From Methylobacterium hispanicum (GTDB taxonomy: Bacteria > Pseudomonadota > Alphaproteobacteria > Rhizobiales > Beijerinckiaceae): 64,000 nucleotides of DNA. The notes beneath the pieces are model-generated. The model ran no database searches, was not told where the DNA came from, and saw nothing but the letters and a program-made list of their open reading frames with translations. The stretch covers positions 222,220 through 286,219 of the forward strand of contig NZ_BPQO01000004.1 of the NCBI RefSeq assembly GCF_022179285.1. The letters are read 5' to 3'. Made by a program: the position numbers and the translations under genes. This document shows positions 46,660-55,235 of the stretch, one piece after another. Within the stretch, counting starts at the first letter, position 1. Every line of letters begins with the position of its first letter.

Positions 46660-47913
46660 ATGGCCGACAACAAAGCAGCGGGCAACAAGGGCAGCGACGA
46701 CGGCTGGCTGATCGCGGCCATCATCGTGACGGCGGTCACGCTCGTCGTGGCGTGGCACGTGTTCCGCAAGCCGATCGTGTACTTCAAGTACGGACTCGAC
46801 TGGATCCAGATCCAGGCGGTGGCGCTGGCGCGCATGCTCGTGGGCGGCGGCCTGGGGCCTCGGGGCAGGGAGCTGAACGACTACCTCTCGGGCGTCTTCT
46901 CCGGCGTCTGGGACGCGAACGAGGTCGCTTTCGGCGATCTCGTGAAGCTGTCCAACGAGGTCGGCTTCCAGACCCGCCTGGTCATCCTTCTCGCCATCCT
47001 CGGCCTCGCCGCCTACGTCGCCAGGAACATGCAGGGCGGCGGCTTCGTCCGCATCTTCTCCATGGTCGGCGTTCCGGTCTCCAAGCGCCCGAAGGCAAGG
47101 GGGCTCCGGCTGCTGCTGCCGGGCTTCCTCGGCGGCGTGAAGGTCCCGACCTCGGGCCCGAGCTTCATGGCCTATCAGGCCCAGCACTGGCGCGTCGTGA
47201 CGCCGAGCGTCGACTGGGATCCCGACGCGCCCGACGCACCGCCCGCCGCGCGGCCGCCGCTCGAGTGGATGCGCCACTACGGCGTGCCCCTCAGGGAGAA
47301 GGACGGCTTCGACGAGGTTACGCGCGCCGCCGCCGAGAAGGCCTTCGCCATGCAGTGCGGCGACAACTGGCAGGGCTTCGCCAAGGCGCCGCTCTACGCA
47401 CAGGCCATCCTGGCGATGTGCATCCTGCAGGCCGGCTCGTCCTCGAACGACCGGAAGGTGCGCGCCCTCAAGGAGGCCGTCGCCTGCGCCTACACCGACG
47501 ACGGCTTCGTCGACGGCGAGGCCGTGCGGAAGGTGATGGAGCCCTTCATCGCCGATCCGAAGATGGCCGCCGAGGTGAACAAGCGCTCGGCCAAGAACGC
47601 CTTCGTGAACACGGTGCTGCTCGCCAATCTCGACCGCGCGCGCCGCAAGGGCGGCGTCTTCGCTCCCGCCGAGATCCTGTGGCTGCGCAAGGTCGACCGG
47701 CACGCTTGGTACGCCGTGAACAGCCTCGGCCGGAAGGCGCACCACACGGAAGCCTCCGGCAGCATCGCGCACTGGATGGCCGAGCGCGCCTGCAGGGCTC
47801 CCATCGCCGAGCCGTACGTCGCACCAGCCATCGACGCGCTCGAGAAGTACCTGACCGAACACGCGATCACCGATCTGGACAAGTGGTATGACGATCAGAA
47901 CACGGACGACTGA
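46660..47913 (+). CDS. dotM: DotM/IcmP/TrbA-like coupling-complex protein
   Basis: 417 residues with two to three N-terminal membrane segments (LIAAIIVTAVTLVVAWHVF; LVILLAILGLAAYVARN) and a soluble C-terminal domain. The conserved core KNAFVNTVLLANLDRARRKGGVFAPAEILWLRKVDRHAWYAVNSLGRK and EASGSIAHWMAE is diagnostic of DotM. Part of the DotL-type coupling complex that presents substrates. dotL itself is not in this window. Starts ten bases after the StbB-like gene. Confidence 0.9.
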   Translation: MADNKAAGNKGSDDGWLIAAIIVTAVTLVVAWHVFRKPIVYFKYGLDWIQIQAVALARMLVGGGLGPRGRELNDYLSGVFSGVWDANEVAFGDLVKLSNEVGFQTRLVILLAILGLAAYVARNMQGGGFVRIFSMVGVPVSKRPKARGLRLLLPGFLGGVKVPTSGPSFMAYQAQHWRVVTPSVDWDPDAPDAPPAARPPLEWMRHYGVPLREKDGFDEVTRAAAEKAFAMQCGDNWQGFAKAPLYAQAILAMCILQAGSSSNDRKVRALKEAVACAYTDDGFVDGEAVRKVMEPFIADPKMAAEVNKRSAKNAFVNTVLLANLDRARRKGGVFAPAEILWLRKVDRHAWYAVNSLGRKAHHTEASGSIAHWMAERACRAPIAEPYVAPAIDALEKYLTEHAITDLDKWYDDQNTDD

Positions 47914-49060
47914 GACCTCCGTCGCACTGCCGGACGTCGGCCGGCGTCTCGCCGTTCTCTTCGACGGCTCCTCGGTTTCCCTCATCGGTGCCGAAGGCGC
48001 GGTGCGCATCCGCATCGAGACGGAGGGCGCGACCGGGCGCCTCGTCTCATCCGGCGCCGGCGGCGACGTCGTCGTCGCGGAAGGCTCCACCGCACTCGTC
48101 GTGGACATGTTCGCGGCCCTGCGCGCGCAGGCCCGGCCACGCCGCCGCATGCGCTCCGCGACGGCTGCGGCCGCGGCCGTCGCCGTCGCCGCCATCCTCC
48201 TGGGCGGCTTCCTCTCCACGCAGATGCGGACCTCGCCCACGCCCGCCTTCGACGCCGCCGCGTGGCAGAGCGCCCTCCAGGCCTCGGCCGCCCTGCGCCA
48301 CGGTCCTCAGAACGTCGCCGGCCGCATGGGCACACCACCGGGCGCCGCGGGCTCCGTGGCGATCCCAGGCGACCTGCCCTCGCTCGACGAACCCGGGGCG
48401 ACGCCCGTCCCCGCCCGGACCTCGCCGGCCTCGTCCGCGCCGGGCAGGTTCCCGGCAGCCGACCGGATCCCGTCCGATCGTCGGCCCGAGGCCGAGCCGC
48501 CGACCGCCGCACCGGGTTCCCACCCCGCGTCGGCAGGCTCTCCCGCAGTCGCCGATCGACCCGCGGTCGTCGCCTCGGCTTCTCCGTCCGGGGTCCAGGC
48601 GGCCGTCGCGACCGTACCGACCGCCGAGGCGGGGAAGCTCGCCGGGACCGCGCCGAAGGTCTCCGGTCCCGAGGCCATCATGGCGGCGATCGGTCGGATG
48701 AATCCGCTTGAGGCGGCGCAGGCCGTGAAGGCGCTGGACCTGATCAAGACCAGCCTCGCCGACACCGGCGAGATCCCACTCGAGGTGCTTCGGGAGATCC
48801 CGCACGAGATCGCCAAGGCGCTGCGCGAGGCGGGGGTGAACCTGACGCCGGGCGAGCGGCGCGAGGCGGGCCGAAAGGTCTCCGCGGTCGTCCGCCTCCC
48901 CGAGACGTCCATCGAGAGGTTCAGGGGCCGGGACGGCATCGCCAGCATTCCGGATTCGAACTCCTGGGTTCTGACCGACGGCAACGTCCGCCTGCCGCTG
49001 CCGGGCGGCGGCGACATCCGCACGGTCGACAACATGAAGGAATTCGGGCTGCAGCCCTGA
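47888..49060 (+). CDS. Membrane protein of the conjugation operon, 390 aa
   Basis: Starts 26 bp inside dotM. Residues 1-85 cytoplasmic; one membrane helix (TAAAAAVAVAAILLGGFLST, about 92-110); then a long Pro/Ala/Ser linker and a C-terminal folded part (EAIMAAIGRMNPLEAAQAVKALDLI, then SWVLTDGNVRLPLPGGGDIRTVDNM). The build (inner-membrane anchor plus flexible periplasmic arm) suits a bridge in a secretion envelope complex. No family recognised. Confidence 0.65.
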   Translation: MTIRTRTTETSVALPDVGRRLAVLFDGSSVSLIGAEGAVRIRIETEGATGRLVSSGAGGDVVVAEGSTALVVDMFAALRAQARPRRRMRSATAAAAAVAVAAILLGGFLSTQMRTSPTPAFDAAAWQSALQASAALRHGPQNVAGRMGTPPGAAGSVAIPGDLPSLDEPGATPVPARTSPASSAPGRFPAADRIPSDRRPEAEPPTAAPGSHPASAGSPAVADRPAVVASASPSGVQAAVATVPTAEAGKLAGTAPKVSGPEAIMAAIGRMNPLEAAQAVKALDLIKTSLADTGEIPLEVLREIPHEIAKALREAGVNLTPGERREAGRKVSAVVRLPETSIERFRGRDGIASIPDSNSWVLTDGNVRLPLPGGGDIRTVDNMKEFGLQP

Positions 49061-49070
49061 GAAAGCGGCG

Positions 49071-49823
49071 ATGACGTCCCCCGTACCGCTCGTCCTGAGC
49101 CTCTTCCCGGGCATCGGTCTGCTCGACCAAGCGTTCGAGGAAGCCGGTTTCTGCGTGGTCCGCGGCCCCGATCTGCTCTGGGGCGGTGACGTTTGCAGCT
49201 TCCACCCGCCCCGCGGCCGCTTCGACGGCATCGTCGGCGGACCGCCCTGCCAAGCGTTCAGCCGGATGCGGCACATCGTGGCCGCGAACGGCTTCGAGAC
49301 GGCCCCGAACCTGATCCCGGAATTCGAGCGGGTCGTGGCCGAGGCCGCACCATCCTGGTTCCTGATGGAGAACGTCGAGGAGGCGCCGGTCCCTTCGGTC
49401 GAGGGTTTTCAGGTCCATGACGTCGTGCTGTGCGACCACTGGGTCGGCGGCGCGACCAGCCGCCGGCGCCGCTTCAGCTTCGGCACGGCCGCCGGCGTCC
49501 GCCTCGAGGTCGAGACGCTGGCGCTCCACCGGACGGATCCGGAGCGGGCCGCGCTGGCCCGCGGCGGCGGTCGGACGACCCCGGTCGCCCTCGGGGGCAG
49601 CCGCCGCCCGAAGCGCAGCCTCAACGCCACCGAGCCGCGGCGCCTCGGCCTCGCGGACCACGCCCGCCTGCAGGGGCTCCCGCCCGATTTCGACCTCCCG
49701 CCGTTCACCGCGGCCGCGAAAATCCAGGCGATCGGCAACGGCGTCCCTATCTCCATGGGACGCGCGGTCGCCGCAGCGGTCCGCAAGGCGATCAGCCTCG
49801 CGGCGGTTGCGACCGCGGCCTGA
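49071..49823 (+). CDS. Small DNA (cytosine-5) methyltransferase
   Basis: 250 residues, short for the family (300 or more). Motif I LSLFPGIGLLDQAFEEAG, motif IV GGPPCQAFS with catalytic Cys60, motif VI FLMENVEEAP, motif VIII RRRRFSFG and motif X NGVPISMGRAVAAAV are all present. The target-recognition region between VIII and X is only about 80 residues. No cognate nuclease is adjacent. Methylating the plasmid to evade host restriction after transfer is the likely use, given its place in the conjugation operon (ten bases after the TM protein). Confidence 0.85.
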   Translation: MTSPVPLVLSLFPGIGLLDQAFEEAGFCVVRGPDLLWGGDVCSFHPPRGRFDGIVGGPPCQAFSRMRHIVAANGFETAPNLIPEFERVVAEAAPSWFLMENVEEAPVPSVEGFQVHDVVLCDHWVGGATSRRRRFSFGTAAGVRLEVETLALHRTDPERAALARGGGRTTPVALGGSRRPKRSLNATEPRRLGLADHARLQGLPPDFDLPPFTAAAKIQAIGNGVPISMGRAVAAAVRKAISLAAVATAA

Positions 49824-49839
49824 GAGGTCCGTCGCCGAG

Positions 49840-50142
49840 ATGTCCAAGCCGAAGCCCTGGGTTCCCGCCGAGCTCGTCGCCATGGACGCCCGCCCATCCC
49901 CGGGTACCTATGCACGGTTCCAGCTCGACGACGGTGAAATCCTGACCGTCGACCGGACGCATCACCGTCTGACCGGTCCTACGATGCAGGCCATCGCCGA
50001 GACCGCTGGCGTCCAGGGCGTCGAGGACGGGACCGGCGCCTTCGTGAAGCTGCGGCTCGACGCCAAAGGCCTCGTCCTCGCGGTCGCGGACATCGACGGC
50101 CGGAACCCGGTCGAGATCGAGCTGCTGACGCCTTCCGGCTGA
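49840..50142 (+). CDS. Hypothetical protein, 100 aa
   Basis: Starts MSKPKPWVPAELVAMDARPS; beta-rich (YARFQLDDGEILTVDRTHHRL, GLVLAVADIDGRNPVEIELL). GAGAGG is upstream. Last gene of the dotD-to-methyltransferase run. No family recognised. The following bases hold a weak CCGGCC/GGCCGG dyad that might help termination. Confidence 0.55.
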   Translation: MSKPKPWVPAELVAMDARPSPGTYARFQLDDGEILTVDRTHHRLTGPTMQAIAETAGVQGVEDGTGAFVKLRLDAKGLVLAVADIDGRNPVEIELLTPSG

Positions 50143-50253
50143 CGCCGGCCGAAGGATCCGGCCGGTGGACGAGGGCGATCCGGGACGCCCCCACCGGTCG
50201 GCACCCCGCGAAATCCACGAGCCTCCGCTTCAGCGCTCGTGAGCGGTCCCGCG

Positions 50254-50763
50254 TCAGAGCCTGCAGGTCAAGTACCGCGCGCCCTCGCCGTAGGACCGGA
50301 GCTTGGGCGCCTGCGCTTCGTCCGGGACCTCCTCGAAACCGAGCGACGACCAGAGGCTCTCGGCCCCATACACGGCCACGCAGGCTAGGCGGCCGAGGCC
50401 CCTGGACCGCGCCAGGACGGCCATCGCCGCGACGTAGCGCGAGGCTCCGCCGAGGCCGCGCATGCCCGGCAGGAGCGCCACGTCGTGAACGTAGAGGCAG
50501 TCCGAGCCTTGAGGCAGGCTGCCGATGAAGCGGTCCAGCGCTGGGATCCCGCCGAGCACCCACGGATGCGCGAGGCCGTATCCCTGGATCTCGGAGCCGC
50601 CGAATCCGAGGCAGCCCTCGGGGAAGAGCGCCCGCTTCTCGGCGAGCACATCCAGACGCTCGGGCAGGTCCGGGTGCACGGTCTCGGCGATGGCTCGGAC
50701 ACGCGGGAGGTCGGAGGACAGCAGCGGGCGCCACGCCGGGAGGACAGAAACGCGATCAGCCAT
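50254..50763 (-). CDS. GNAT-family N-acetyltransferase
   Basis: 169 residues. Motif A (DVALLPGMRGLGGASRYVAAMAVLARSRG) has the R/Q-x-x-G-x-G/A acetyl-CoA loop as R-G-L-G-G-A, and motif B is ACVAVYGAESLWSSLGFEEV. Upstream LLSSDLPRVRAIAETVHPDLPE is the usual first helix. Substrate unknown. Convergent with the conjugation operon. Confidence 0.8.
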   Translation of the reverse strand: MADRVSVLPAWRPLLSSDLPRVRAIAETVHPDLPERLDVLAEKRALFPEGCLGFGGSEIQGYGLAHPWVLGGIPALDRFIGSLPQGSDCLYVHDVALLPGMRGLGGASRYVAAMAVLARSRGLGRLACVAVYGAESLWSSLGFEEVPDEAQAPKLRSYGEGARYLTCRL

Positions 50764-50809
50764 GAACGACGGCGGTTCTCCCGGTGCAGGCATCCGAACG
50801 GTGCCGGGG

Positions 50810-51181
50810 TCAGGCGGCCTGCGAAGTCGCAAGGCGGTAGACCGCGGCCGACTTGAGGATGATCTGGCGGTCGGGAGGGAGGGGTACTTGGTCCTGCAGG
50901 AGCTCGTAGCCGACCTGCGCCATGACCCGGAGCATGAAATGGCCGAGGAAGCGCAGGAACTGGTGGTCGGCGAGGATGGCGGGAGGGAGCGCGTCGCGCA
51001 GCTGCTCCTGGAGTTTGTCGAGCGCCGGCCGCCCCTCGTCGGAGGCTTGCTGGGCCAGTGTGACGTTGTCGAGGCGGGTCAGCAGCGCGATCGCCGACGC
51101 GCCGGCCGGGTGGTCAGGCCAGGCCGTGAAGAAGCCGGCCAGCGTATAGTCGAAGGGTGGAAGGAAGGCGGGGGTCCGCAT
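50810..51181 (-). CDS. Hypothetical helical protein, 123 aa
   Basis: MRTPAFLPPFDYTLAGFFTAWPDHP, then almost all helix (LDKLQEQLRDALPPAILADHQFLRFLGHFMLRVMAQVGYELL). No signal peptide. A longer start at 51226 is possible. No family recognised. It lies 47 bp upstream of the GNAT gene on the same strand. Confidence 0.5.
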   Translation of the reverse strand: MRTPAFLPPFDYTLAGFFTAWPDHPAGASAIALLTRLDNVTLAQQASDEGRPALDKLQEQLRDALPPAILADHQFLRFLGHFMLRVMAQVGYELLQDQVPLPPDRQIILKSAAVYRLATSQAA

Positions 51182-51575
51182 GGTCGTCGCTCGGTTTTCG
51201 GAGCCAGCGACGTTGCTGGCTTCCACATATAGTGAAAACGAGCCCGATCACGCAGCTTGGCCGTCGAAAAATCGTGCGCGGCCGCCTCCCACGCCATGCT
51301 GGACTCGCATGGGATGCGCCGAATACATGTTTGACTCCAGTTGCTTAGGCCGTTGGCCGCCCGCCCGGGATCGCGATGCCGGGCGCCTCCTCTCGGGAAA
51401 GGTCGACCGCGGGCGGCCGAAGCGATAGGACGGCGTCCTCTCGGCGCTTCCGATCGGGACCTTCCGGATCGCGTCCGTCTACGGCCGCCCTCTCTCCGAG
51501 GCGCGTCGACGACTGGCGGTTGCCTAAATCCGATGATCTGGACGCTCGAGGTGGAAGACGAGGTCGTTGGCCGCC

Positions 51576-52139
51576 ATGGAACTCGAAGAACTGCTCTCGA
51601 GACTGCAGGAGCGGCGGGCGCTGATCGTGCATTTCTCGCATCATGCGGCCATGCGCGACGATCTGGTCTTCCCGACGGACATGCATCAGGTCCTCGCCGA
51701 GAAGGAGCCGTGGGCGCTCTCTTGCTCGGTACTGACGCCTGGACATTGCATGGATCCCGTAGGCTCGGTCGGCGTCGTGCTCGAACCCAGAACCGCCGGG
51801 GACGTGCTGCGCGTCCACCATGACGACGCGGGCTCCTACGAGTTCGACATGGCGAGCCATTCGCTTGGCAAGCCGTTGTCCGCCGCGTCGTTCGACGAGT
51901 CCATCGATCTGGTCGCACCCGGGAACTACAACGAATGGCGGGTACGCGGAGCCGCCCCGAGGGGCATATTCGTCGCGAACCCGGCCATGATCCTGATCCG
52001 CCGATGGCACACGATTCCTGGACCGGAAGGCCCCCTGACGATCATCGGCGAGGACCGCATCTCCCTCGACGAGGTTCGTGCGACCTTCCCGGGTCGAACG
52101 ATCTGGACGATGACGCCCGACGGCCCGCAGACCCTGTAG
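51576..52139 (+). CDS. Hypothetical protein, 187 aa
   Basis: MELEELLSRLQERRALIVHFSHHAAMRDD, then beta-rich sequence with two His-containing segments (VHFSHHA, VLRVHHDDAG) and a C-terminal RRWHTIPGPEGPLTIIGEDRISLDEVRATFP. TTG 51567 with a nearby GAGG is an alternative start. Soluble. No family recognised. Confidence 0.55.
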   Translation: MELEELLSRLQERRALIVHFSHHAAMRDDLVFPTDMHQVLAEKEPWALSCSVLTPGHCMDPVGSVGVVLEPRTAGDVLRVHHDDAGSYEFDMASHSLGKPLSAASFDESIDLVAPGNYNEWRVRGAAPRGIFVANPAMILIRRWHTIPGPEGPLTIIGEDRISLDEVRATFPGRTIWTMTPDGPQTL

Positions 52140-52256
52140 CAGGCATGCCCACTGCCGCTTCGGGACAGTATCCGTAGGCAGTCGCCCTCACTCCCGACAC
52201 GTAGGCGCCACGCATGCCGGATCCGCGGTCCGACGGCTTGCGACGGAAGGATTCCG

Positions 52257-52880
52257 ATGACGGACAAGCCCTGCAGCGACCAGACGCCCGAGCGGCTCGC
52301 AACCTACTACCGTACCGCGACGGAGGGCGACCTCGCCTGCGTGCGCACCGATCACGGCGGCTACCAGCCGAACACGGAGTACACCTTCGAGCGCATTACC
52401 GGCGGTCGGCGGGGGCGGGTGTATCTCGCCGCGTCCGGCTCTTTCTACGCGGGATCGGGCAAGAACTGCTTCAGTCCGAACGGACGCAAGCGCCTCGTGG
52501 TGCCGACGATCGCGATCCTGGACTGGGCGGGCGAGGACCGGCGCCGGGTCCATACGACCCAGGGCCAGTCGATGGACCACGTCCGTGCGGTCCTGGAAGG
52601 GCGCCTCCCGAAGCTGCCACAGCCCGCTCCGGCCCCTCCGCCGCCGGTCTACTCCGTCGAGGAGGCCGAGGTTCGGTATGCCGCAGCCTGCGAAGCCTAT
52701 GAGAACGCCGACGTCCGAGCCAACAATCCCCGAGCGTACCAACGGCGCGTGGCGGCGGCACGCGAGCACATGCTGGCCGCGCAGGCGGACCTGGAGCGGG
52801 CCCGCGAGCGGGTTGAGCCAGAGGCGAGCGCCCCCGAAACGTCGGAAGGCCCGACGTTCGGTCGGGCCTTCCGGTCGTAG
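52257..52880 (+). CDS. Hypothetical protein with coiled-coil C-terminus, 207 aa
   Basis: Strong ribosome site GGAAGGA before ATG 52257. N-terminal half is beta-rich (YQPNTEYTFERITGG, GRVYLAASGSFYAG) with two Cys; C-terminal half is a charged helix (VEEAEVRYAAACEAYENADV, then QRRVAAAREHMLAAQADLERARERV), probably a coiled coil. No family recognised. Its last 12 codons are inside a strong hairpin. Confidence 0.6.
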   Translation: MTDKPCSDQTPERLATYYRTATEGDLACVRTDHGGYQPNTEYTFERITGGRRGRVYLAASGSFYAGSGKNCFSPNGRKRLVVPTIAILDWAGEDRRRVHTTQGQSMDHVRAVLEGRLPKLPQPAPAPPPPVYSVEEAEVRYAAACEAYENADVRANNPRAYQRRVAAAREHMLAAQADLERARERVEPEASAPETSEGPTFGRAFRS

Positions 52881-52987
52881 AGCTTCTTGCTCTCGATCTT
52901 CCGATGCCGCCTGTGCGGGTCGGGCACGTAGCGGGCGACCGCCTTATCGACCACGACCTTCGTCGCGGCCGGCTTCGTCCGTTTCAT
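52697..52987 (-). CDS. Possible small basic protein
   Basis: Ideal ribosome site GGAGG five bases before ATG 52987. Opens MKRTKPAATKVVVDKAVARY and is very basic (HRRHRKIESKKLYDRKARP). The frame then runs into the antisense of the 207-aa gene, where it is probably only a shadow, so the true protein may be short or the tail unstructured. The two genes overlap tail to tail through the hairpin. Confidence 0.4.
   Translation of the reverse strand: MKRTKPAATKVVVDKAVARYVPDPHRRHRKIESKKLYDRKARPNVGPSDVSGALASGSTRSRARSRSACAASMCSRAAATRRWYARGLLARTSAFS
52844..52872. terminator. Strong 12-bp hairpin at the gene's end
   Basis: GGAAGGCCCGAC (52844-52855), loop GTTCG (52856-52860), GTCGGGCCTTCC (52861-52872). 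It is inside the final codons of the 207-aa gene and also at the 3' side of an opposing small gene, so it could stop transcription both ways. No clear T-run on the plus side. Confidence 0.6.
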
Positions 52988-53314
52988 CATCGCCTCCGGT
53001 CCGGCAACGCTTCCGGCGTGCCAGCCGCAGCATAACGAAGAAGCGGCGCATCGGTTCTGAGCAACTGCAGCGAACTCTTTCTGAATCGAGCCAGGACGGC
53101 CGCCGGCGCCAAGCGCGCGCCCAGATCCGCACAACCCGCCGCCGGCCGCCAGCGACCGGATTTCGCGATCCGGCAGGCTTTCCGGCACCGCGTTGCCGAA
53201 GCGGGCGGTCCTTTAGGGCGAAGTGAACCATGCCGCCAACCTTGCGGAGCCATCACCTTGGTGACGGCCGGGTGAGCCTATAGCCTTCCAGCTCCATCGA
53301 TTGCGGATCGCGGC

Positions 53315-54106
53315 ATGCACCCTACCTGGAAACCCGCTGCGGAGGGCAAGGTCTACGCCGCCCGCTCCATGCTCGTCGGCGAGGAAGACCTGCTGAAGGT
53401 CGGGTTCTCCCAGAACCTGGACAACCGGTCTCCGGACGGCCACTACACCTTCCTCTTCAGTCGCCCGGACGTTCCTATCCCTAAGCGTTCCCCCGACGAC
53501 AAGACGGAAGGCTACGTGGAGCGGAGCGTGCTCGCCTTCTGCGAGGAACTCGGCCTCCGCGTCGGGCTCGAGAACGTCGGCAGGCGACGGGAGGGCGGCG
53601 GCAACGGGTGGACCGAGTTGGTCAAGTTCGATCTCGATGCCGCGCAGATCATCCGCGCCAACCTCCACAAAGCCAGTCCGGAAGCTCAGGCGTTCCTGCG
53701 GATCGCCCTCCGCTTCGCGGGGAACCAGCCCGGAAAGCCCAACCCCATTCTCCGCTTCGAGACCCTTCCATCGTCGTCGGCGGACCGCTTTCCGCAGCGT
53801 CTGGCCGTCCCCGCTCCCGAGTTGCTGCCGTATGCCGACACGCCCTGGGACGGGAGCAGCTCGGTTCCTGACATCGACCATCCGCCTGAGGAGCCGCAGG
53901 CGCGACCTCTCGTGTCGCCGATCGTCTACGGCGAGCCCGCGGGCTACGACGATCCGAATGACGAAGAAGAGGTGGATGCTTCGCCCGAGGATGATCCCGA
54001 CGACGGCGATACCTACGAGGCTGAAGGTCTGACGGCTCCTCGCGGGCCCGGGGTGCCCGGCGTCGGAAGTGACGGACTGCACGGCTTGAGCGTCCGAAGG
54101 TTTTGA
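53315..54106 (+). CDS. Protein with GIY-YIG-like N-terminus and acidic tail
   Basis: 263 residues. GKVYAARSMLVGEEDLLKVGFSQNLDNR resembles the T5orf172/MUG113 branch of the GIY-YIG fold (V-Y-x-A-R ... K-V-G-x-S ... R), followed by EGYVERSVLAFCEELGLRVG. The last 90 residues are disordered and strongly acidic (DDPNDEEEVDASPEDDPDDGD). If active, a DNA nicking domain; if degenerate, a binding module. Call is by motif only. Confidence 0.5.
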   Translation: MHPTWKPAAEGKVYAARSMLVGEEDLLKVGFSQNLDNRSPDGHYTFLFSRPDVPIPKRSPDDKTEGYVERSVLAFCEELGLRVGLENVGRRREGGGNGWTELVKFDLDAAQIIRANLHKASPEAQAFLRIALRFAGNQPGKPNPILRFETLPSSSADRFPQRLAVPAPELLPYADTPWDGSSSVPDIDHPPEEPQARPLVSPIVYGEPAGYDDPNDEEEVDASPEDDPDDGDTYEAEGLTAPRGPGVPGVGSDGLHGLSVRRF

Positions 54107-54166
54107 CGTCGCCGCGGAGAGACGGCTCGACTGGAGGCGCCGCGACGTCGGGGATCCGCGCGCGGA

Positions 54167-55171
54167 TCACCCGAAGCGGGGCAAGGGGACGTGGGAGTCC
54201 ATCGTGTCGCGGGCGTCGGCCTCGAAACGCCTCAGCTCCTTCCGCGCGGCATCCATGCCGCTCTCGATGACGGACTCGGCGACGTTGAGGATCTCCTCGG
54301 CCGTGAACGGGACGAGCCCACGGGCGAAGAAGGCCGGGTTCGCCTTGAAGGCGTCGGGCACGAGCTTGAAGGCCGGCAGGCGCGAACCCGCCGCGGCGGC
54401 CTTCACGAGCTTCACGGTGGCGTCGACGCCCAGGAAATGCGCGAGCAGGGATTCGCCGGCCTCGGGCAAGCGACCGGTCCGCGCCTGGAAGTCGATGGCG
54501 TTGTCGATCGTCACGGCGGCCGCGATCGCACCCGCGATGGCGGGGTCGGTGCGCGCGACGCGGAAGGCCTCGCGATAGGGGATCGAAGGGACGAACCGGC
54601 CGTCTTCGACGATCGTCCCATACCTCGCGAAGCCGGCCTCCCCGCCGAAGCGCGCGAGGTTCCGCGCCCAGGCCTTCTCGGAGAAGCCGAAGGGATCGTC
54701 GGGGACCATGCGGCGTCCCTCTGGAGCCGTTCCCCGGATCTCGAGTGCCACCTCCCGGAGAGCCACGAGGTATTCGGCCGGGAGCCCGACGACCTCGGCC
54801 CGGCGGGCGATGGCGAACAGGTCGCTGCGGGCGGCCTGGAAGACCGGATTGTGCTCGGCCACGAGCGGCTCGACCTCGGAGGATGCCTTCGGAAAGGCGA
54901 GCCGCACCGAACCGTCGCGCAGAACCTCGTCGAGGAAGCGCCGCGGCGCCTCGGACTTACCCGACTGCGGGGCGGCCGAACCCGGATCCGCCTTCGACAC
55001 GCGCCGGGTTTGGGCAGCCTCGGCCCGCTCGGGCGCCGCCATGGGGACGGCAGCCCCCACCGCCATCGCCAGCAGCGCGGCGCGCCTCAGGCCGGGCATG
55101 GCGGCGCCGAAGGACGCGACCCTGCCGGAGAAATACGCCGCCGCCACCTTCCTTGCCGCCGTCATGGTCAT
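54167..55171 (-). CDS. Exported lytic-transglycosylase-like protein
   Basis: 334 residues; AAGGA seven bases before ATG 55171. Signal region RRAALLAMAVGAAVPMAAPERAEA. The core SDLFAIARRAEVVGLPAEYLVALREVALEIRG, then DDPFGFSEKAWARNLARFG has the helix order of SLT-type transglycosylases (LPxxxlxAvxxxES ... GPFQFxxxTW), with the expected catalytic Glu position occupied by E in REVALE. Conjugation systems usually include a peptidoglycan hydrolase to open the wall. The match is suggestive, not firm. Confidence 0.5.
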   Translation of the reverse strand: MTMTAARKVAAAYFSGRVASFGAAMPGLRRAALLAMAVGAAVPMAAPERAEAAQTRRVSKADPGSAAPQSGKSEAPRRFLDEVLRDGSVRLAFPKASSEVEPLVAEHNPVFQAARSDLFAIARRAEVVGLPAEYLVALREVALEIRGTAPEGRRMVPDDPFGFSEKAWARNLARFGGEAGFARYGTIVEDGRFVPSIPYREAFRVARTDPAIAGAIAAAVTIDNAIDFQARTGRLPEAGESLLAHFLGVDATVKLVKAAAAGSRLPAFKLVPDAFKANPAFFARGLVPFTAEEILNVAESVIESGMDAARKELRRFEADARDTMDSHVPLPRFG

Positions 55172-55235
55172 CGCCGGTCCTTCCGCGAAGCAATCGGACA
55201 GGGTGCGGCGCGGTCGGCGAAAATCGCAACGCGCT

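Noticed and set aside
41989..47913. A VirB/D4 (type IVA) secretion system
   Set aside because: The ATPase GESRD motif, DotC/DotD lipoproteins, IcmT and DotM are type IVB markers; no VirB4, VirB8 or VirB9-like gene is present.
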